In this document: one piece after another, positions 55,383 through 64,000 of the stretch | Layout of the letters: each line of letters starts with the position of its first letter | Numbering within the stretch: position 1 is the first letter of the stretch | Source of the DNA: Rhodobacteraceae bacterium Araon29 | Lineage (GTDB): Bacteria; Pseudomonadota; Alphaproteobacteria; Rhodobacterales; Rhodobacteraceae | Direction: 5' to 3' | Assembly: GCA_039640505.1 (NCBI GenBank) | Contig: CP046865.1 | Span: 2,595,501 to 2,659,500, forward strand | Length of the DNA stretch: 64,000 nt | Notes under the pieces: generated by a model | Told to the model about the DNA's origin: nothing | Database searches by the model: none | What the model saw: only the letters and a program-made list of their open reading frames with translations | Translations under genes and position numbers: made by a program

Positions 55383-56867
55383 TCAATGCCTAATGCGCAA
55401 AATAAAATTGCCCATGCTAAGAACAATGAAAAGAAGAAGAATAGTCCAGTTTCCATAATGACTGTAAAGCGTGGAAAGTTCACCATCAGGCAATGCCACA
55501 TCAATATACCCGGATTTATTCAACTCCAATTTTTTGACAACACGGCCGGTTGGGTCAATTAAGCCCGAAATGCCAGTATTAGCCACCCGAACCATTGGCA
55601 GCCCCTGCTCGATACTTCGCATTTGCGCTTGTGCCAGATGCTGATATGGTCCCGAAAACTTTCCAAACCAAGCATCATTTGTCACCTGGACTATCACATC
55701 CGCGCGTTCCGGCATTGCTGACACATCCTGAGGAAACACGGCCTCGTAACATATCAGCGGAAAAATCTTTCCCACATTGGGCAGGTTCACCACCTGGGGA
55801 CCAGAACCATTTTGAAAGCCAGTGCCGAACAGATCAGAACTGAACCCAAGGCCAATTTTGGTCAGAAAGTTTTCAAATGGTAGATACTCGCCGAAGGGAA
55901 CGAGGTGAAATTTATCATAAACCACTTTGGCATCTTCTTGCGGTTCAACCAAAATAAGCGAGTTAAAAATTTTATCTTCTTTAGTACGCAGCGCGCCCAC
56001 CAAAACCGGAACACCTTGCGCAGCTTCTTTAATCTGAAGAAGTAAGTCCGCTGCAAAATTAAATGCGGTCGGCAAGGAAGTTTCGGGCCAGATAATCAAA
56101 TCTGGCTGTGGCGCCTGACTAGAAAACTCAAGCATCTTTTGAAAATAAATCATTGCGAATTGGGGGTCGCGCTTTTTTTCTTGCGGGGCATTAGGTTGTA
56201 CCAGGCGAATAACTGTAGCATTTTCAGGTGCTTGATGAGTATGCTGGCTAGTGTTGTTGAAAAGCCAGACAACCAAGAATAAAAGTGAAAGAGCCGCCAG
56301 ATCCATAACTTTCCGGCGAACATAAAAACTCTGTGCAAGAAGCGCACAAAACCCGAAAGTAACCACCGTAAGGCCATACGCACCAAAGTAACTGGCCAGT
56401 TGAGCTATTGGTGTATCGACCCAAATATAGCCCAAGAGCCCCCATGGAAAGCCCGTGAACAGATATCCACGTACCATTTCACACAGGCCTAAACCAAGAG
56501 CACACCCCAACCTACCCCCTAAGAGACCCCCAAGAGACATCCCAGTGCCCCAGAAAAGAGCCAGGCTGCCTGACATTAACAACACAGCAAATGGCGCCAT
56601 CCATCCATGCGTTGCGATATCCACCAAAAAGGGCTCAACAAGCCAATTCAAAGTTCCCAAAAAATAGCCAAAGCCTAGCCACCAGCCACTTTTAAAAAGG
56701 CTCTTTAAAGAAAGCTTGTGATTCTGCTGAAGCCAAAAAAACAGGGACAAACCAATTAAGGAAACCGGCCAAAGAGAAAACGGTGCATGCCCGGTAGAAA
56801 TGATTAACCCCAAAATAACGAGTACGCTCCAAGAGTAATTTCTAGCGAATACTCGAAACACCGACAC
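55383..56867 (-). CDS. lnt: Apolipoprotein N-acyltransferase
   Basis: Lnt adds the third acyl chain to lipoproteins in the inner membrane. The 494-residue protein has an N-terminal six-to-seven-helix membrane domain and a nitrilase-like periplasmic domain with Glu in IWPETSLP, Lys in YDKFHLVPFGEYLPF and nucleophile Cys in FPLICYEAVFP. A final helix closes the protein. It follows corC by four bases in the phoH-ybeY-corC-lnt order. Confidence 0.95.
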   Translation of the reverse strand: MSVFRVFARNYSWSVLVILGLIISTGHAPFSLWPVSLIGLSLFFWLQQNHKLSLKSLFKSGWWLGFGYFLGTLNWLVEPFLVDIATHGWMAPFAVLLMSGSLALFWGTGMSLGGLLGGRLGCALGLGLCEMVRGYLFTGFPWGLLGYIWVDTPIAQLASYFGAYGLTVVTFGFCALLAQSFYVRRKVMDLAALSLLFLVVWLFNNTSQHTHQAPENATVIRLVQPNAPQEKKRDPQFAMIYFQKMLEFSSQAPQPDLIIWPETSLPTAFNFAADLLLQIKEAAQGVPVLVGALRTKEDKIFNSLILVEPQEDAKVVYDKFHLVPFGEYLPFENFLTKIGLGFSSDLFGTGFQNGSGPQVVNLPNVGKIFPLICYEAVFPQDVSAMPERADVIVQVTNDAWFGKFSGPYQHLAQAQMRSIEQGLPMVRVANTGISGLIDPTGRVVKKLELNKSGYIDVALPDGELSTLYSHYGNWTILLLFIVLSMGNFILRIRH

Positions 56868-56871
56868 AGCT

Positions 56872-57762
56872 TTATTCTGCCGCCTTGGTTAAGCCGTGCA
56901 ATCTAACCCGTAATCTCTTAACACGGCGCGGATCAGCGTCTACCACCTCAAACTCAGCGCCTTGCGGGTGTTGGATCACCTCACCCCGTACTGGAACCCT
57001 GCCCGCCAGCATAAAGACCAAGCCACCCAATGTTTCTACTTCCTCAGCATCGATGTCTTTGCCTTGTGTGAAATCTATTTGGGTAAAAGAGGAAAAGTCC
57101 TCAAGTGGTGTTTTTGCTAAAGCCAGATACTGATCGGCTTTTTCCATTGTCCAAAAAGTATCCTCATCGGAATCGTGCTCGTCTTCAATCTCACCTACCA
57201 CTTGCTCGATCAAATCTTCGATAGTGACCAACCCGTCAACGCCTCCGTATTCGTCAATGACCAAGGCCATGTGACGTCTTTCGGTTTGCATTTTGGTTAG
57301 CAAAACGCCAATTGGCATAGACAAAGGAACAAACAGAAGAGGGCGCAACATAGGCCCCAAATCAAAGCTATCGGCTTCATCTTGAAACCCATATTTCAGT
57401 GCAAAATCTTTTAAATGCGCCATTCCAACCGGGGTATCTAATGTTCCCGAATAAACTGGTATTCGGGTCAGGCCGCTATCGCGGAAAACCTTGACCAACT
57501 CGTCTTTGGAAATACTTTCGGAGACCGCCACGATTTCCGCTTTGGGGATTGCAACATCTTCAACCTGCAAGCGTCTTAGATTGATCATGCCGCGTTGATT
57601 ATTTGGCTCTACAGAAGGCGCTCGACCACCCTCTGCATCTGCGTTTTGCAAATTACTATTTCTGGCAAATACCCAATCTTTCGTTCGGTGCCAAAATGAT
57701 CTGTCTTGCTCATTGAGCTGCGCGCTTTGCGCTGCTCTAGAGGATCCGTCTATGTCGCCCAT
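56872..57762 (-). CDS. corC: CBS-domain transporter-associated protein CorC
   Basis: This 296-residue soluble protein has two CBS domains (VFRDSGLTRIPVYSGTLDTP and MALVIDEYGGVDGLVTIEDL) and a C-terminal CorC/HlyC transporter-associated domain (GGLVFMLAGRVPVRGEVIQH). CorC is linked to magnesium and cobalt efflux and to membrane integrity. It is between ybeY and lnt, the usual place. Confidence 0.92.
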   Translation of the reverse strand: MGDIDGSSRAAQSAQLNEQDRSFWHRTKDWVFARNSNLQNADAEGGRAPSVEPNNQRGMINLRRLQVEDVAIPKAEIVAVSESISKDELVKVFRDSGLTRIPVYSGTLDTPVGMAHLKDFALKYGFQDEADSFDLGPMLRPLLFVPLSMPIGVLLTKMQTERRHMALVIDEYGGVDGLVTIEDLIEQVVGEIEDEHDSDEDTFWTMEKADQYLALAKTPLEDFSSFTQIDFTQGKDIDAEEVETLGGLVFMLAGRVPVRGEVIQHPQGAEFEVVDADPRRVKRLRVRLHGLTKAAE

Positions 57763-57800
57763 TTATCCTGTCCAAAAAAAGACGCAGTCCGCCCTTGGTA

Positions 57801-58289
57801 CTAATATGGGTTATCCACCCCCAGTTTGCCAAGTGTCCTAACTTCAATTCTTTCCATTAACGTGGCATCTTGGTCACGCTGATGGTCATATCCAAGTAAA
57901 TGCAAGGTTGCGTGAACAACCAAATGCAGTAGGTGATCTGCCAAAGGCTTGCAGGCTTGGACAGCCTCACACGCACAGGTATCATAAGATATCGCGATAG
58001 CTCCCAGTTCTGAATCTCTCTTTACACAAGGCAACATCGGCGCATCACCATCTTTTGATGCAGCGCGCTCGGCTGATGGCCAGCTTAAAACATTGGTCGG
58101 CTTAGCTTGGCCGCGGAAATCACGGTTCAGAAAGGCGATCCGCGTGTCATCACACGCCAATATTTCAACCGTGAATAAGCTCGGATTCAGATCGAAATTG
58201 CTAAGCGCCGCCTCGACAGCGCGATCGCAAAGCCTCTCGAATTCAACAGCAGCCCATCTTTTGTCTTCAATTACTATCTCAACTGGCAT
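57801..58289 (-). CDS. ybeY: Endoribonuclease YbeY
   Basis: YbeY is a zinc endoribonuclease needed for 16S rRNA maturation. The metal site H-x3-H-x5-H is present as HATLHLLGYDH. FLNRDFRGQAKPTNVLSW is the family signature. I place the start at ATG 58289 (MPVEIVIEDKRW), which gives 162 residues. The longer in-frame start at 58361 would overlap phoH. Confidence 0.92.
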   Translation of the reverse strand: MPVEIVIEDKRWAAVEFERLCDRAVEAALSNFDLNPSLFTVEILACDDTRIAFLNRDFRGQAKPTNVLSWPSAERAASKDGDAPMLPCVKRDSELGAIAISYDTCACEAVQACKPLADHLLHLVVHATLHLLGYDHQRDQDATLMERIEVRTLGKLGVDNPY

Positions 58290-58332
58290 TTTTTCCGTAC
58301 ACCTAAAAGGCCTAATCCAAAAATGATGCCTA

Positions 58333-59343
58333 TCAATCTGATCCCCTATCATAGGCATCAATTATCGCGGCTACCAGAGGGTGCCTTACCACATCCTTTG
58401 ACGTGAAATAATTAAAACTGATTTTGGGTAGATGTTTCAATAAACGTTCTGCGTCAATCAAACCAGAATTTACGCCGCGCGGTAAATCTATTTGTGTTCT
58501 ATCTCCTGTAATAACCATCCGCGAGCCTTCCCCCAATCTTGTCAGAAACATTTTCATCTGCATTGAGGTTGTATTCTGGGCTTCATCCAAGACCACAAAG
58601 GCGTGTGACAAAGTGCGCCCACGCATAAATGCCAAAGGTGCAATTTCAATACGTTTTTCTTCGATGAGCTTTGCCAATTGCTTGCCAGGCAAGAAATCAT
58701 TTAACGCATCATATAGCGGCTGCATATAAGGATCGACTTTATCTTTCATATCGCCCGGCAAATAGCCCAGCTTCTCGCCCGCTTCCACCGCAGGCCGGCT
58801 TAGAACAATCCGGTCCACCTCTCCTGCAATAAACTTAGATACGGCAACGGCAACGGCCAAGTAGGTTTTCCCTGTCCCCGCAGGGCCGATCCCAAAGGCA
58901 AGCTCATGCGACAGCATTGCGCGAACATAGGCTTTTTGTGCCTCTGTGCGCGGCTCAACAGACTTTTTGCGTGTTTTTATTTCAACTCGGTCAGAAAAGG
59001 ACATATCCGTTCGTCTTTTTTCAATTGCCTTTGAATGTTCTGATGCTGATCCCATCCGCAGTTCGCGGTCGACATCCCCTAACTCTACGGAACGCCCCAT
59101 TTCAAGGCGTTGGTAAAGCCGTTGCAAGACTGATACCGCGTCTTGGCGGTCTTCCTCAGCGCCTATCACTGCGACTTGGTTGCCGCGACGTATAAGCTGT
59201 ACTGAAAGTTTACTTTCTATCTCGGCTAGGTTGCGATCAAACTCACCGCAAAGATCAATCATTAAACGATTGTCCGGAAAATCAATCAATACTTGCGAAG
59301 GGGTGTCACTTTTGATCGGGTGGTTTAGCGAACTTAGCGCCAC
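58333..59343 (-). CDS. phoH: PhoH-family ATPase
   Basis: This 336-residue PhoH-like protein has a KH-type N-terminal region and a P-loop helicase-like domain with Walker A GPAGTGKTYLAVAVAV, Walker B AFVVLDEAQN and SRMVITGDRTQIDLP. It heads the ybeY-corC-lnt run. Its exact role is unclear; it is commonly linked with YbeY in RNA metabolism. Confidence 0.93.
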   Translation of the reverse strand: MALSSLNHPIKSDTPSQVLIDFPDNRLMIDLCGEFDRNLAEIESKLSVQLIRRGNQVAVIGAEEDRQDAVSVLQRLYQRLEMGRSVELGDVDRELRMGSASEHSKAIEKRRTDMSFSDRVEIKTRKKSVEPRTEAQKAYVRAMLSHELAFGIGPAGTGKTYLAVAVAVSKFIAGEVDRIVLSRPAVEAGEKLGYLPGDMKDKVDPYMQPLYDALNDFLPGKQLAKLIEEKRIEIAPLAFMRGRTLSHAFVVLDEAQNTTSMQMKMFLTRLGEGSRMVITGDRTQIDLPRGVNSGLIDAERLLKHLPKISFNYFTSKDVVRHPLVAAIIDAYDRGSD

Positions 59344-59475
59344 ATGCTACTCCTGCTTGTCATTACACCTATGGTGTCAAGCATCCGTCAAAAATGCAAG
59401 CTTATGCTCAAAGATATAAAAAAGAAAACTCAAAATCGGACCGAAAGAAGCCTCATCTTGTAAATTGAATTTTTC

Positions 59476-59808
59476 TTAAAGCAAATCCCCGATAAAGGTC
59501 TCACCATCTTTAAAGCTCCCAGATGCCACGTTTGGGGTAAAATCGTCCAAACAAAGCGGTTTTCCATTTCTCAACAACCGCTGTGACAAATACCCCTCTA
59601 CGCCATCGTCGATGATCCAATGCTGGCAGCCATTTGGATCAATCCAGATACCAGCTTTTAGGTCTTTTAAGTCTTTTTTGCCAAACATCCCGTCTTTACT
59701 TTTGTCTTGGATATCGGAGGCTAAGAACTGGGAATCTCCGCTTTCGCAGCCGGCTAAAAAACAAAGAATTAACGTCAAAAGAAACTTGGTAAGTTGAATA
59801 TTAGACAT
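59476..59808 (-). CDS. Lipoprotein with GxWxDPxGCQHW domain
   Basis: This 110-residue protein has a lipoprotein signal (lipobox LAGC at residues 18-21). The core WIDPNGCQHWIIDDGVEGYL, then NGKPLCLDD, recurs nearly identically in the OmpA-family protein encoded 4 bases upstream, showing a shared short domain with two Cys. It lacks the OmpA domain of its neighbour. The function is unknown; it is an envelope protein. Confidence 0.75.
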   Translation of the reverse strand: MSNIQLTKFLLTLILCFLAGCESGDSQFLASDIQDKSKDGMFGKKDLKDLKAGIWIDPNGCQHWIIDDGVEGYLSQRLLRNGKPLCLDDFTPNVASGSFKDGETFIGDLL

Positions 59809-59812
59809 TAGG

Positions 59813-60373
59813 CTAAGTCACACAAATAATTTCTACGCGGCGATTTTCCGCCATGCCAGCAGCTGTTGCATTAGACATTTTTGGTTGCGTTTCACCGTAG
59901 GCTTGAACTGCTAAAATCCTGGCTCCAACTGATCTTCCAATTGCTGCAACCGCTATTGCACGCGATTTAGACAGCCGCATATTGTAAAGTTCCGAGGCTC
60001 GACTATCAGTATGCCCAACTATTACGAATTGGAAATTCTGGGCAGATATAAAAAAACTTCTAAGCTTGCGCTCTGAAGCAGACGTCAATCTTGCACTATC
60101 AGTTTTGAAAAGCTGATCGCCAGACAACTCAGCACATAAAGATCTTTTTTCACAAACTGGACGACCATCTCTGGTCACATGCGGCGTCATGTAACCTTCT
60201 GCTCCATCGTCCATAACCCAGTGCTGACATCCATCAGGGTCAACCCAAATCCCTGGTACATAATTCTGCTGCGCCAAAGCAACATTTGAAGAAGTGATTG
60301 CCCACAGAAGCATTCCAATAAAAACACTTCGGGTGTCACAAAGAATCAGAGTCATAAAGTTAAAAAAATGCAT
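59813..60373 (-). CDS. OmpA-family protein with GxWxDPxGCQHW domain
   Basis: This 186-residue protein has a signal peptide (cut near ALA-QQN), an N-terminal module with WVDPDGCQHWVMDDGAEGYM, and a C-terminal OmpA-like peptidoglycan-binding domain (FVIVGHTDSRASELYNMRLS, then AYGETQP and NRRVEIICV). An ATG at 60355 is an alternative start. It should be anchored on peptidoglycan. Related OmpA proteins near miaB are, from memory, common in Rhodobacteraceae. Confidence 0.85.
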   Translation of the reverse strand: MHFFNFMTLILCDTRSVFIGMLLWAITSSNVALAQQNYVPGIWVDPDGCQHWVMDDGAEGYMTPHVTRDGRPVCEKRSLCAELSGDQLFKTDSARLTSASERKLRSFFISAQNFQFVIVGHTDSRASELYNMRLSKSRAIAVAAIGRSVGARILAVQAYGETQPKMSNATAAGMAENRRVEIICVT

Positions 60374-60587
60374 CGTAGATAATCAAGCTATGCTAAGGTG
60401 AATCTTATTTCATATACTATTGTATTAAAGATATACCTTAAATAACTAAATTCAAGACTTTTACAAAACTCCTACTAATTCAACTACATTGCCGCCATAG
60501 TGGCAACAAAATTGCCCAAAATCAAATTTCGTTGAAGTTTTTGCCAAAAGCCATTGGCCCACTGTGAGAATAAAATGATCTCTCGCA

Positions 60588-61910
60588 TCAAATGAGCTCT
60601 CCAGTTAACGAGTTCACTTTACTTTTGGTGATTCGTACTTGCTCCAAAGAGCCAATTGCGACGTCATTTGATGTCACATGGACAGCATGCAAATATTCGG
60701 ACTTACCGACCATTTGACCATCAAAGCGACCTTTTTTTTCAAAGAGTACACTGACAGTGCGTCCTACCATCTGGTCCTGTATTTCACTCTGCTGCGTCGC
60801 AATCAAAGCTTGCAGTCGACGTAATCTTTCAGTTTTTAAACTCTCTGGAACTTGTTTGCGCTCAGCAGCGGGCGTCCCCGGGCGCGTTGAATATTTAAAC
60901 GAAAAGGCCTGGCCATATTTAACCTCTTTGATCAAATCCATCGTATCTTCAAAATCTTCCTCTGTCTCTTCCGGAAAACCCACTATAAAATCACCCGAAA
61001 GTAAAATGTCTGGTCTCGCTTCACGGATTTTTTCAATAAGTTTGAGATAACTTTCGGCACTATGTGAGCGGTTCATGCGTTTCAAAATCTTGTTTGACCC
61101 TGATTGCACTGGAAGATGCAAATACGGCATCAACTTGGTGCAAGTTGCATGTGCCTCGATTAAATCATCAGCCATGTCATTGGGGTGACTGGTCGTAAAA
61201 CGTATGCGCTGCAAGCCATCTATTTCATCTAGGGCCCAGATCAGGCGAGCTAATGACCATTCTGCACCCTTTGCACCAATACCATGGTAGGCATTCACGT
61301 TTTGCCCTAACAAGGTGATCTCTCGCACACCTCGCTCGACCAATCCTCTTGCTTCAGACAAAATCTGCTCAGCCGGCCGCGATACTTCTGCTCCCCGAGT
61401 ATATGGCACTACACAAAACGCACAAAATTTATCACAGCCCTCTTGAACCGTCAAAAAAGCACTCGGTGCTCGTTTGCCTTTTGGCCGATCTTTTAGAATT
61501 GTGAACTTGTCTTCTTCCGGAAAATCCGTCTCTATTGATTTACCGCCATTTTCCAGTTTTGCTTCAAGCTCAGGTAAGCGGTGATAACTCTGGGGACCAA
61601 CCACCAAATCAACCATTGGCTGGCGGCGCATTATTTCTTCACCCTCCGCCTGAGCAACACATCCGGCGACACCGATTTTTAGATTAGGCTTTTCGGCTTT
61701 GAGCTCTTTGAACCGGCCCAGTTCTGAATATACCTTTTCTGCAGCTTTTTCGCGAATATGGCAGGTGTTCAGCAAAATCATATCTGCATCTTCAGGCTTC
61801 GTGGTTTGTTCATACCCCTTGCTGCCCAGCGCTTCGACCATACGTTCGCTATCATAAACATTCATTTGACAGCCATATGTCTTTACAAATACTTTTTTTG
61901 ACGTGCTCAT
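60588..61910 (-). CDS. miaB: tRNA-2-methylthio-N6-dimethylallyladenosine synthase MiaB
   Basis: This 440-residue radical SAM methylthiotransferase modifies A37 of tRNAs reading UNN codons. The N-terminal UPF0004 domain ([26 protein letters not shown]) binds one cluster, the radical SAM C-x3-C-x2-C CDKFCAFC the other, and a C-terminal TRAM domain binds RNA. It is divergent from the conserved hypothetical at 62024 across 113 bp. Confidence 0.95.
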   Translation of the reverse strand: MSTSKKVFVKTYGCQMNVYDSERMVEALGSKGYEQTTKPEDADMILLNTCHIREKAAEKVYSELGRFKELKAEKPNLKIGVAGCVAQAEGEEIMRRQPMVDLVVGPQSYHRLPELEAKLENGGKSIETDFPEEDKFTILKDRPKGKRAPSAFLTVQEGCDKFCAFCVVPYTRGAEVSRPAEQILSEARGLVERGVREITLLGQNVNAYHGIGAKGAEWSLARLIWALDEIDGLQRIRFTTSHPNDMADDLIEAHATCTKLMPYLHLPVQSGSNKILKRMNRSHSAESYLKLIEKIREARPDILLSGDFIVGFPEETEEDFEDTMDLIKEVKYGQAFSFKYSTRPGTPAAERKQVPESLKTERLRRLQALIATQQSEIQDQMVGRTVSVLFEKKGRFDGQMVGKSEYLHAVHVTSNDVAIGSLEQVRITKSKVNSLTGELI

Positions 61911-62023
61911 GCAAAACGGTCCAATTTGTTGAAATTTAATGCCCGATACACTAGGTTCGAAGAAACTTGCAATAAGTTGTTTTTTAATTTTGATTACGCG
62001 AACCCCAATATGAGTGTGTATTT

Positions 62024-62890
62024 ATGGATTATGCAAGCCTTGATGATTTTTTTAAATCAGGAAAACATCACCTTCAGAAAGGTCCAATTGCCCTGATTTT
62101 TGCTGAGGACGAAGTAGAGCTTGCTTCTACTATTTTACACCATTCAAAATTAGGTTTCACTAAAATCATTATTTTCACCAAGGCTATGCCCACACTGCCT
62201 TCAGAGTTTAAAAACAATTTAGTTTCAGTCTATGTTGACCTGTTTAATTCACCAGAAGTCAGTGTTATAATTAATAAAATCAATACCTTAGCGTCAAGCC
62301 AATGGGTCTATTTTTGTTACAATGCAGAGTACCTCTTTTTTCCATTTTGCGAAACCCGCTCGGTTGCAGAATTATTGAATTTTCATAGCGAAGAACGTCG
62401 AGAGGCCATGCTCACTTTTGTTGTGGATCTCTACACGAAAGATTTCACAAACACGGCGGAAGCGACTTCAACAGATAATGCATACCTTGACGAGGCGGGT
62501 TATTTTGCGATGGCGCGTTCTGACCCGCAAACCCATCGCGCTATGGATCGTCAACTAGATTTTTTCGGAGGCCTGCGTTGGCGCTTTGAGGAATATGTTC
62601 CCTATGAGAAAAGGAAAATCGATCGAATTTCAATTTTCAAAGCCGGTAAGGGGATTAACATATCCCAAAATTACACCTTCAATAACCAAGAATATAATAC
62701 CTATGCTTGCCCCTGGCACAATAATCTAACCGCAGCAGTCGTTTCGTTTCGCGCAGCCAAAGCTTTGATGAGCAACCCAGACTCTAAATCAGAGATTAAA
62801 GATCTGTCATGGGAGCATTCAACACACTTCAAGTGGCATTCCAGCCAACTGCTTGACTTGGGCTTGATCGAACCAGGTCAGTGGTTTTGA
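62024..62890 (+). CDS. Conserved hypothetical, glycosyltransferase-2-like
   Basis: This 288-residue soluble protein has no signal peptide. The N-terminal half has alternating strands and helices (GPIALIFAEDEVELASTILHH, KIIIFTK, SQWVYFCYNAEYLFFPF) and a central DPQTHRAMDRQLDFFGGLRWRFEEYVP. This resembles proteins labelled glycosyltransferase family 2/92-like, but no DxD motif is clear. I do not assign a function. It converges on fabI with 21 bases between. Confidence 0.6.
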   Translation: MDYASLDDFFKSGKHHLQKGPIALIFAEDEVELASTILHHSKLGFTKIIIFTKAMPTLPSEFKNNLVSVYVDLFNSPEVSVIINKINTLASSQWVYFCYNAEYLFFPFCETRSVAELLNFHSEERREAMLTFVVDLYTKDFTNTAEATSTDNAYLDEAGYFAMARSDPQTHRAMDRQLDFFGGLRWRFEEYVPYEKRKIDRISIFKAGKGINISQNYTFNNQEYNTYACPWHNNLTAAVVSFRAAKALMSNPDSKSEIKDLSWEHSTHFKWHSSQLLDLGLIEPGQWF

Positions 62891-62911
62891 AGCTGCGCAG
62901 AATATCGCACT

Positions 62912-63703
62912 TTAAAGATTGTCTGCTTGCGGCATTCCCAAAATATGGACTCCACCGTCGACTCGGATGATTTCACCAGTAGTAAATGCACCTGCTTCTG
63001 ACGCAAGATAAACAGCCGTACCGCCGACCGCTTCAAGCGTTGCGTTTGATCCCAAAGGCGCATTTTGATCAGTAAACTTATATGTCTTGCGCGCTCCACC
63101 AATCGCGGCACCGGCTAATGTTTTCATTGGTCCAGGAGAGATTGCATTGACCCGAATTCCATCCCGGCCCAAGTCATTGGCTAGATATCTCGTGGTCGCT
63201 TCAAGAGCGGCTTTGGCGACTCCCATCACATTGTAAAACGGTGTCACCCGGTTTGAACCTTGATAGCTTAGTGTCAGTAAAGTGCCTCCGTTTTCCTGCA
63301 TCAGCGGATAGGCCCGCCTGGCCACCTCGACAAAGGAATACGCAGAAATATCTAGAGAGTTTTTGAAGTTTTCCCGACTGGTGTTGATGAAACGACCGGT
63401 CAATTCGCTTTTGTCCGAATAGGCAATGGCATGCACCAAAAAATCAATTGTGGGCCAGCGGTCGGCTAGTTGATCAAAAGCAGTCTCCAGCGAAACGTCG
63501 TCCGTCACATCGACATCCACCATGAAATCTGATCCAACTGAAGCGGCCAGTGGCGCAAGCCGCTTGCCAAAGGCTTCGCCTTGGTATGTAAATGCCAACT
63601 CAGCGCCTGCTTCATGCATAGATTTTGCAATTCCCCAAGCGATTGAGCGTTCGTTGGCAACCCCCATAATCAAACCGCGTTTGCCTGATAACTGTCCAGT
63701 CAT
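62912..63703 (-). CDS. fabI: Enoyl-ACP reductase (NADH) FabI
   Basis: FabI performs the last step of fatty-acid elongation. The 263-residue short-chain dehydrogenase begins with LSGKRGLIMGVANERSIAWG, and YNVMGVAKAAL carries the catalytic Y-x6-K pair. It is followed on this strand by nothing nearer than miaB, and preceded by fabB, in a fabA-fabB-fabI type arrangement. Confidence 0.95.
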   Translation of the reverse strand: MTGQLSGKRGLIMGVANERSIAWGIAKSMHEAGAELAFTYQGEAFGKRLAPLAASVGSDFMVDVDVTDDVSLETAFDQLADRWPTIDFLVHAIAYSDKSELTGRFINTSRENFKNSLDISAYSFVEVARRAYPLMQENGGTLLTLSYQGSNRVTPFYNVMGVAKAALEATTRYLANDLGRDGIRVNAISPGPMKTLAGAAIGGARKTYKFTDQNAPLGSNATLEAVGGTAVYLASEAGAFTTGEIIRVDGGVHILGMPQADNL

Positions 63704-63721
63704 GGTTCAATTTTCCTTTGA

Positions 63722-64000
63722 TTATCCCTGGTATTTTGACAGCAACATTGATCCGTTGGTGCCTCCAAAGCCAAAACTATTTGTCATAACCGTATCTAAA
63801 TTGGCTTTTTCAACCAAGCTGGTCGCAATTTCTGAAGGCTGCAAGGCTGGGTCCAAATTTTCGACATTAATCGAGGGTGCAATGAAATCATGCTCGAGCA
63901 TCAAAAGACAATAAATTGCTTCCTGTGCTCCGGTTGCCCCTTGACTATGACCGGTCATTGACTTGGTGGAACTGACCAATGGCACGTTGCCCTCGTAAAA
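63722..64000 (-). CDS. fabB: Beta-ketoacyl-ACP synthase I (partial)
   Basis: Only the C-terminal 92 codons are visible; the rest lies beyond the window. TKSMTGHSQGATGAQEAIYC carries the second catalytic His, and TNSFGFGGTNGSMLL holds the conserved Gly-rich end. The sequence matches FabB more than FabF by SMTGHSQGATGAQEA. It precedes fabI by 18 bases and is probably in one operon. Confidence 0.92.
   Translation of the reverse strand, partial: FYEGNVPLVSSTKSMTGHSQGATGAQEAIYCLLMLEHDFIAPSINVENLDPALQPSEIATSLVEKANLDTVMTNSFGFGGTNGSMLLSKYQG

Noticed and set aside
1-64000. CRISPR arrays, complete IS elements, toxin-antitoxin or restriction genes
   Set aside because: No regularly spaced repeats, transposase domains or matching gene pairs were found on reading both strands.

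Overview
The window reads as a chromosomal segment of an alphaproteobacterium of the Rhodobacteraceae, most likely the Roseobacter group. No single gene proves this. It rests on clade-typical combinations: a dcw cell-wall cluster behind a long leader that looks like the UpsM small-RNA leader, a DUF1127 gene followed by a cuckoo/CcsR-type RNA with CCTCC loops, a SAM/SAH-type riboswitch in front of metK, and the order hisB-hisH-DUF2147-hisA-hisF-hisE. The species cannot be fixed from the sequence alone.

Layout. 1-6410 (minus): start of the dcw cluster, mraZ-rsmH-ftsL-ftsI-murE-murF, with murF cut by the window edge. 6962-8735: mrp, then a small DUF1127 gene and its small RNA. 8751-16064: uvrD, an FMN alpha-hydroxy-acid dehydrogenase and pyruvate carboxylase. 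16215-17393: tRNA-Gly(GCC) and a decayed integrated element, bounded by a 45-bp copy of the tRNA 3' end, holding phage-endolysin remnants, one intact small gene and repeated putative integrase arm sites. 17571-22690: a Sel1-repeat protein and a nitrite-reduction module, nsrR, nirK, nirV, a c-type cytochrome and a Sco copper chaperone. 22784-26500: a winged-helix/TPR regulator divergent from a DUF1326-DUF2182 pair, followed by a secreted CxxC protein; this looks like metal or redox handling. 26578-28608: a 57-residue membrane protein, an orphan substrate-binding protein and a stand-alone Lrp sensor domain. 28749-32600: histidine biosynthesis. 32740-34350: amidinotransferase and CoA-binding protein. 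34426-37555: one-component regulator and a tungstate-type ABC transporter. 37622-42172: a minus-strand run of PLP decarboxylase, molybdopterin hydroxylase and DUF2235 hydrolase. 42281-49219: Lrp, HD protein, valS, trmB, aroA, cmk. 49454-54025: rpsA, ihfB, lapA, trpF, trpB. 54116-61910 (minus): metK under its riboswitch, lnt, corC, ybeY, phoH, two related envelope proteins, miaB. 62024-64000: a conserved hypothetical, then fabI and fabB, the latter cut by the window edge.

How it works together. Most of the window is housekeeping: wall synthesis, central carbon, His/Trp/aromatic synthesis, translation, RNA modification, lipoprotein and fatty-acid synthesis. The accessory parts are the tRNA-Gly scar, the NO-regulated nirK module, the DUF1326/DUF2182 module and the Mo/W uptake genes, which lie close to a molybdoenzyme. 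No CRISPR array, toxin-antitoxin pair, restriction system, complete transposon or rRNA operon was seen. I found no clearly undescribed system. The strongest leads are the tRNA-Gly scar with its flanked cargo gene, the DUF1326/DUF2182/CxxC module with two palindromes, and the overlapping decarboxylase-hydroxylase-hydrolase run.
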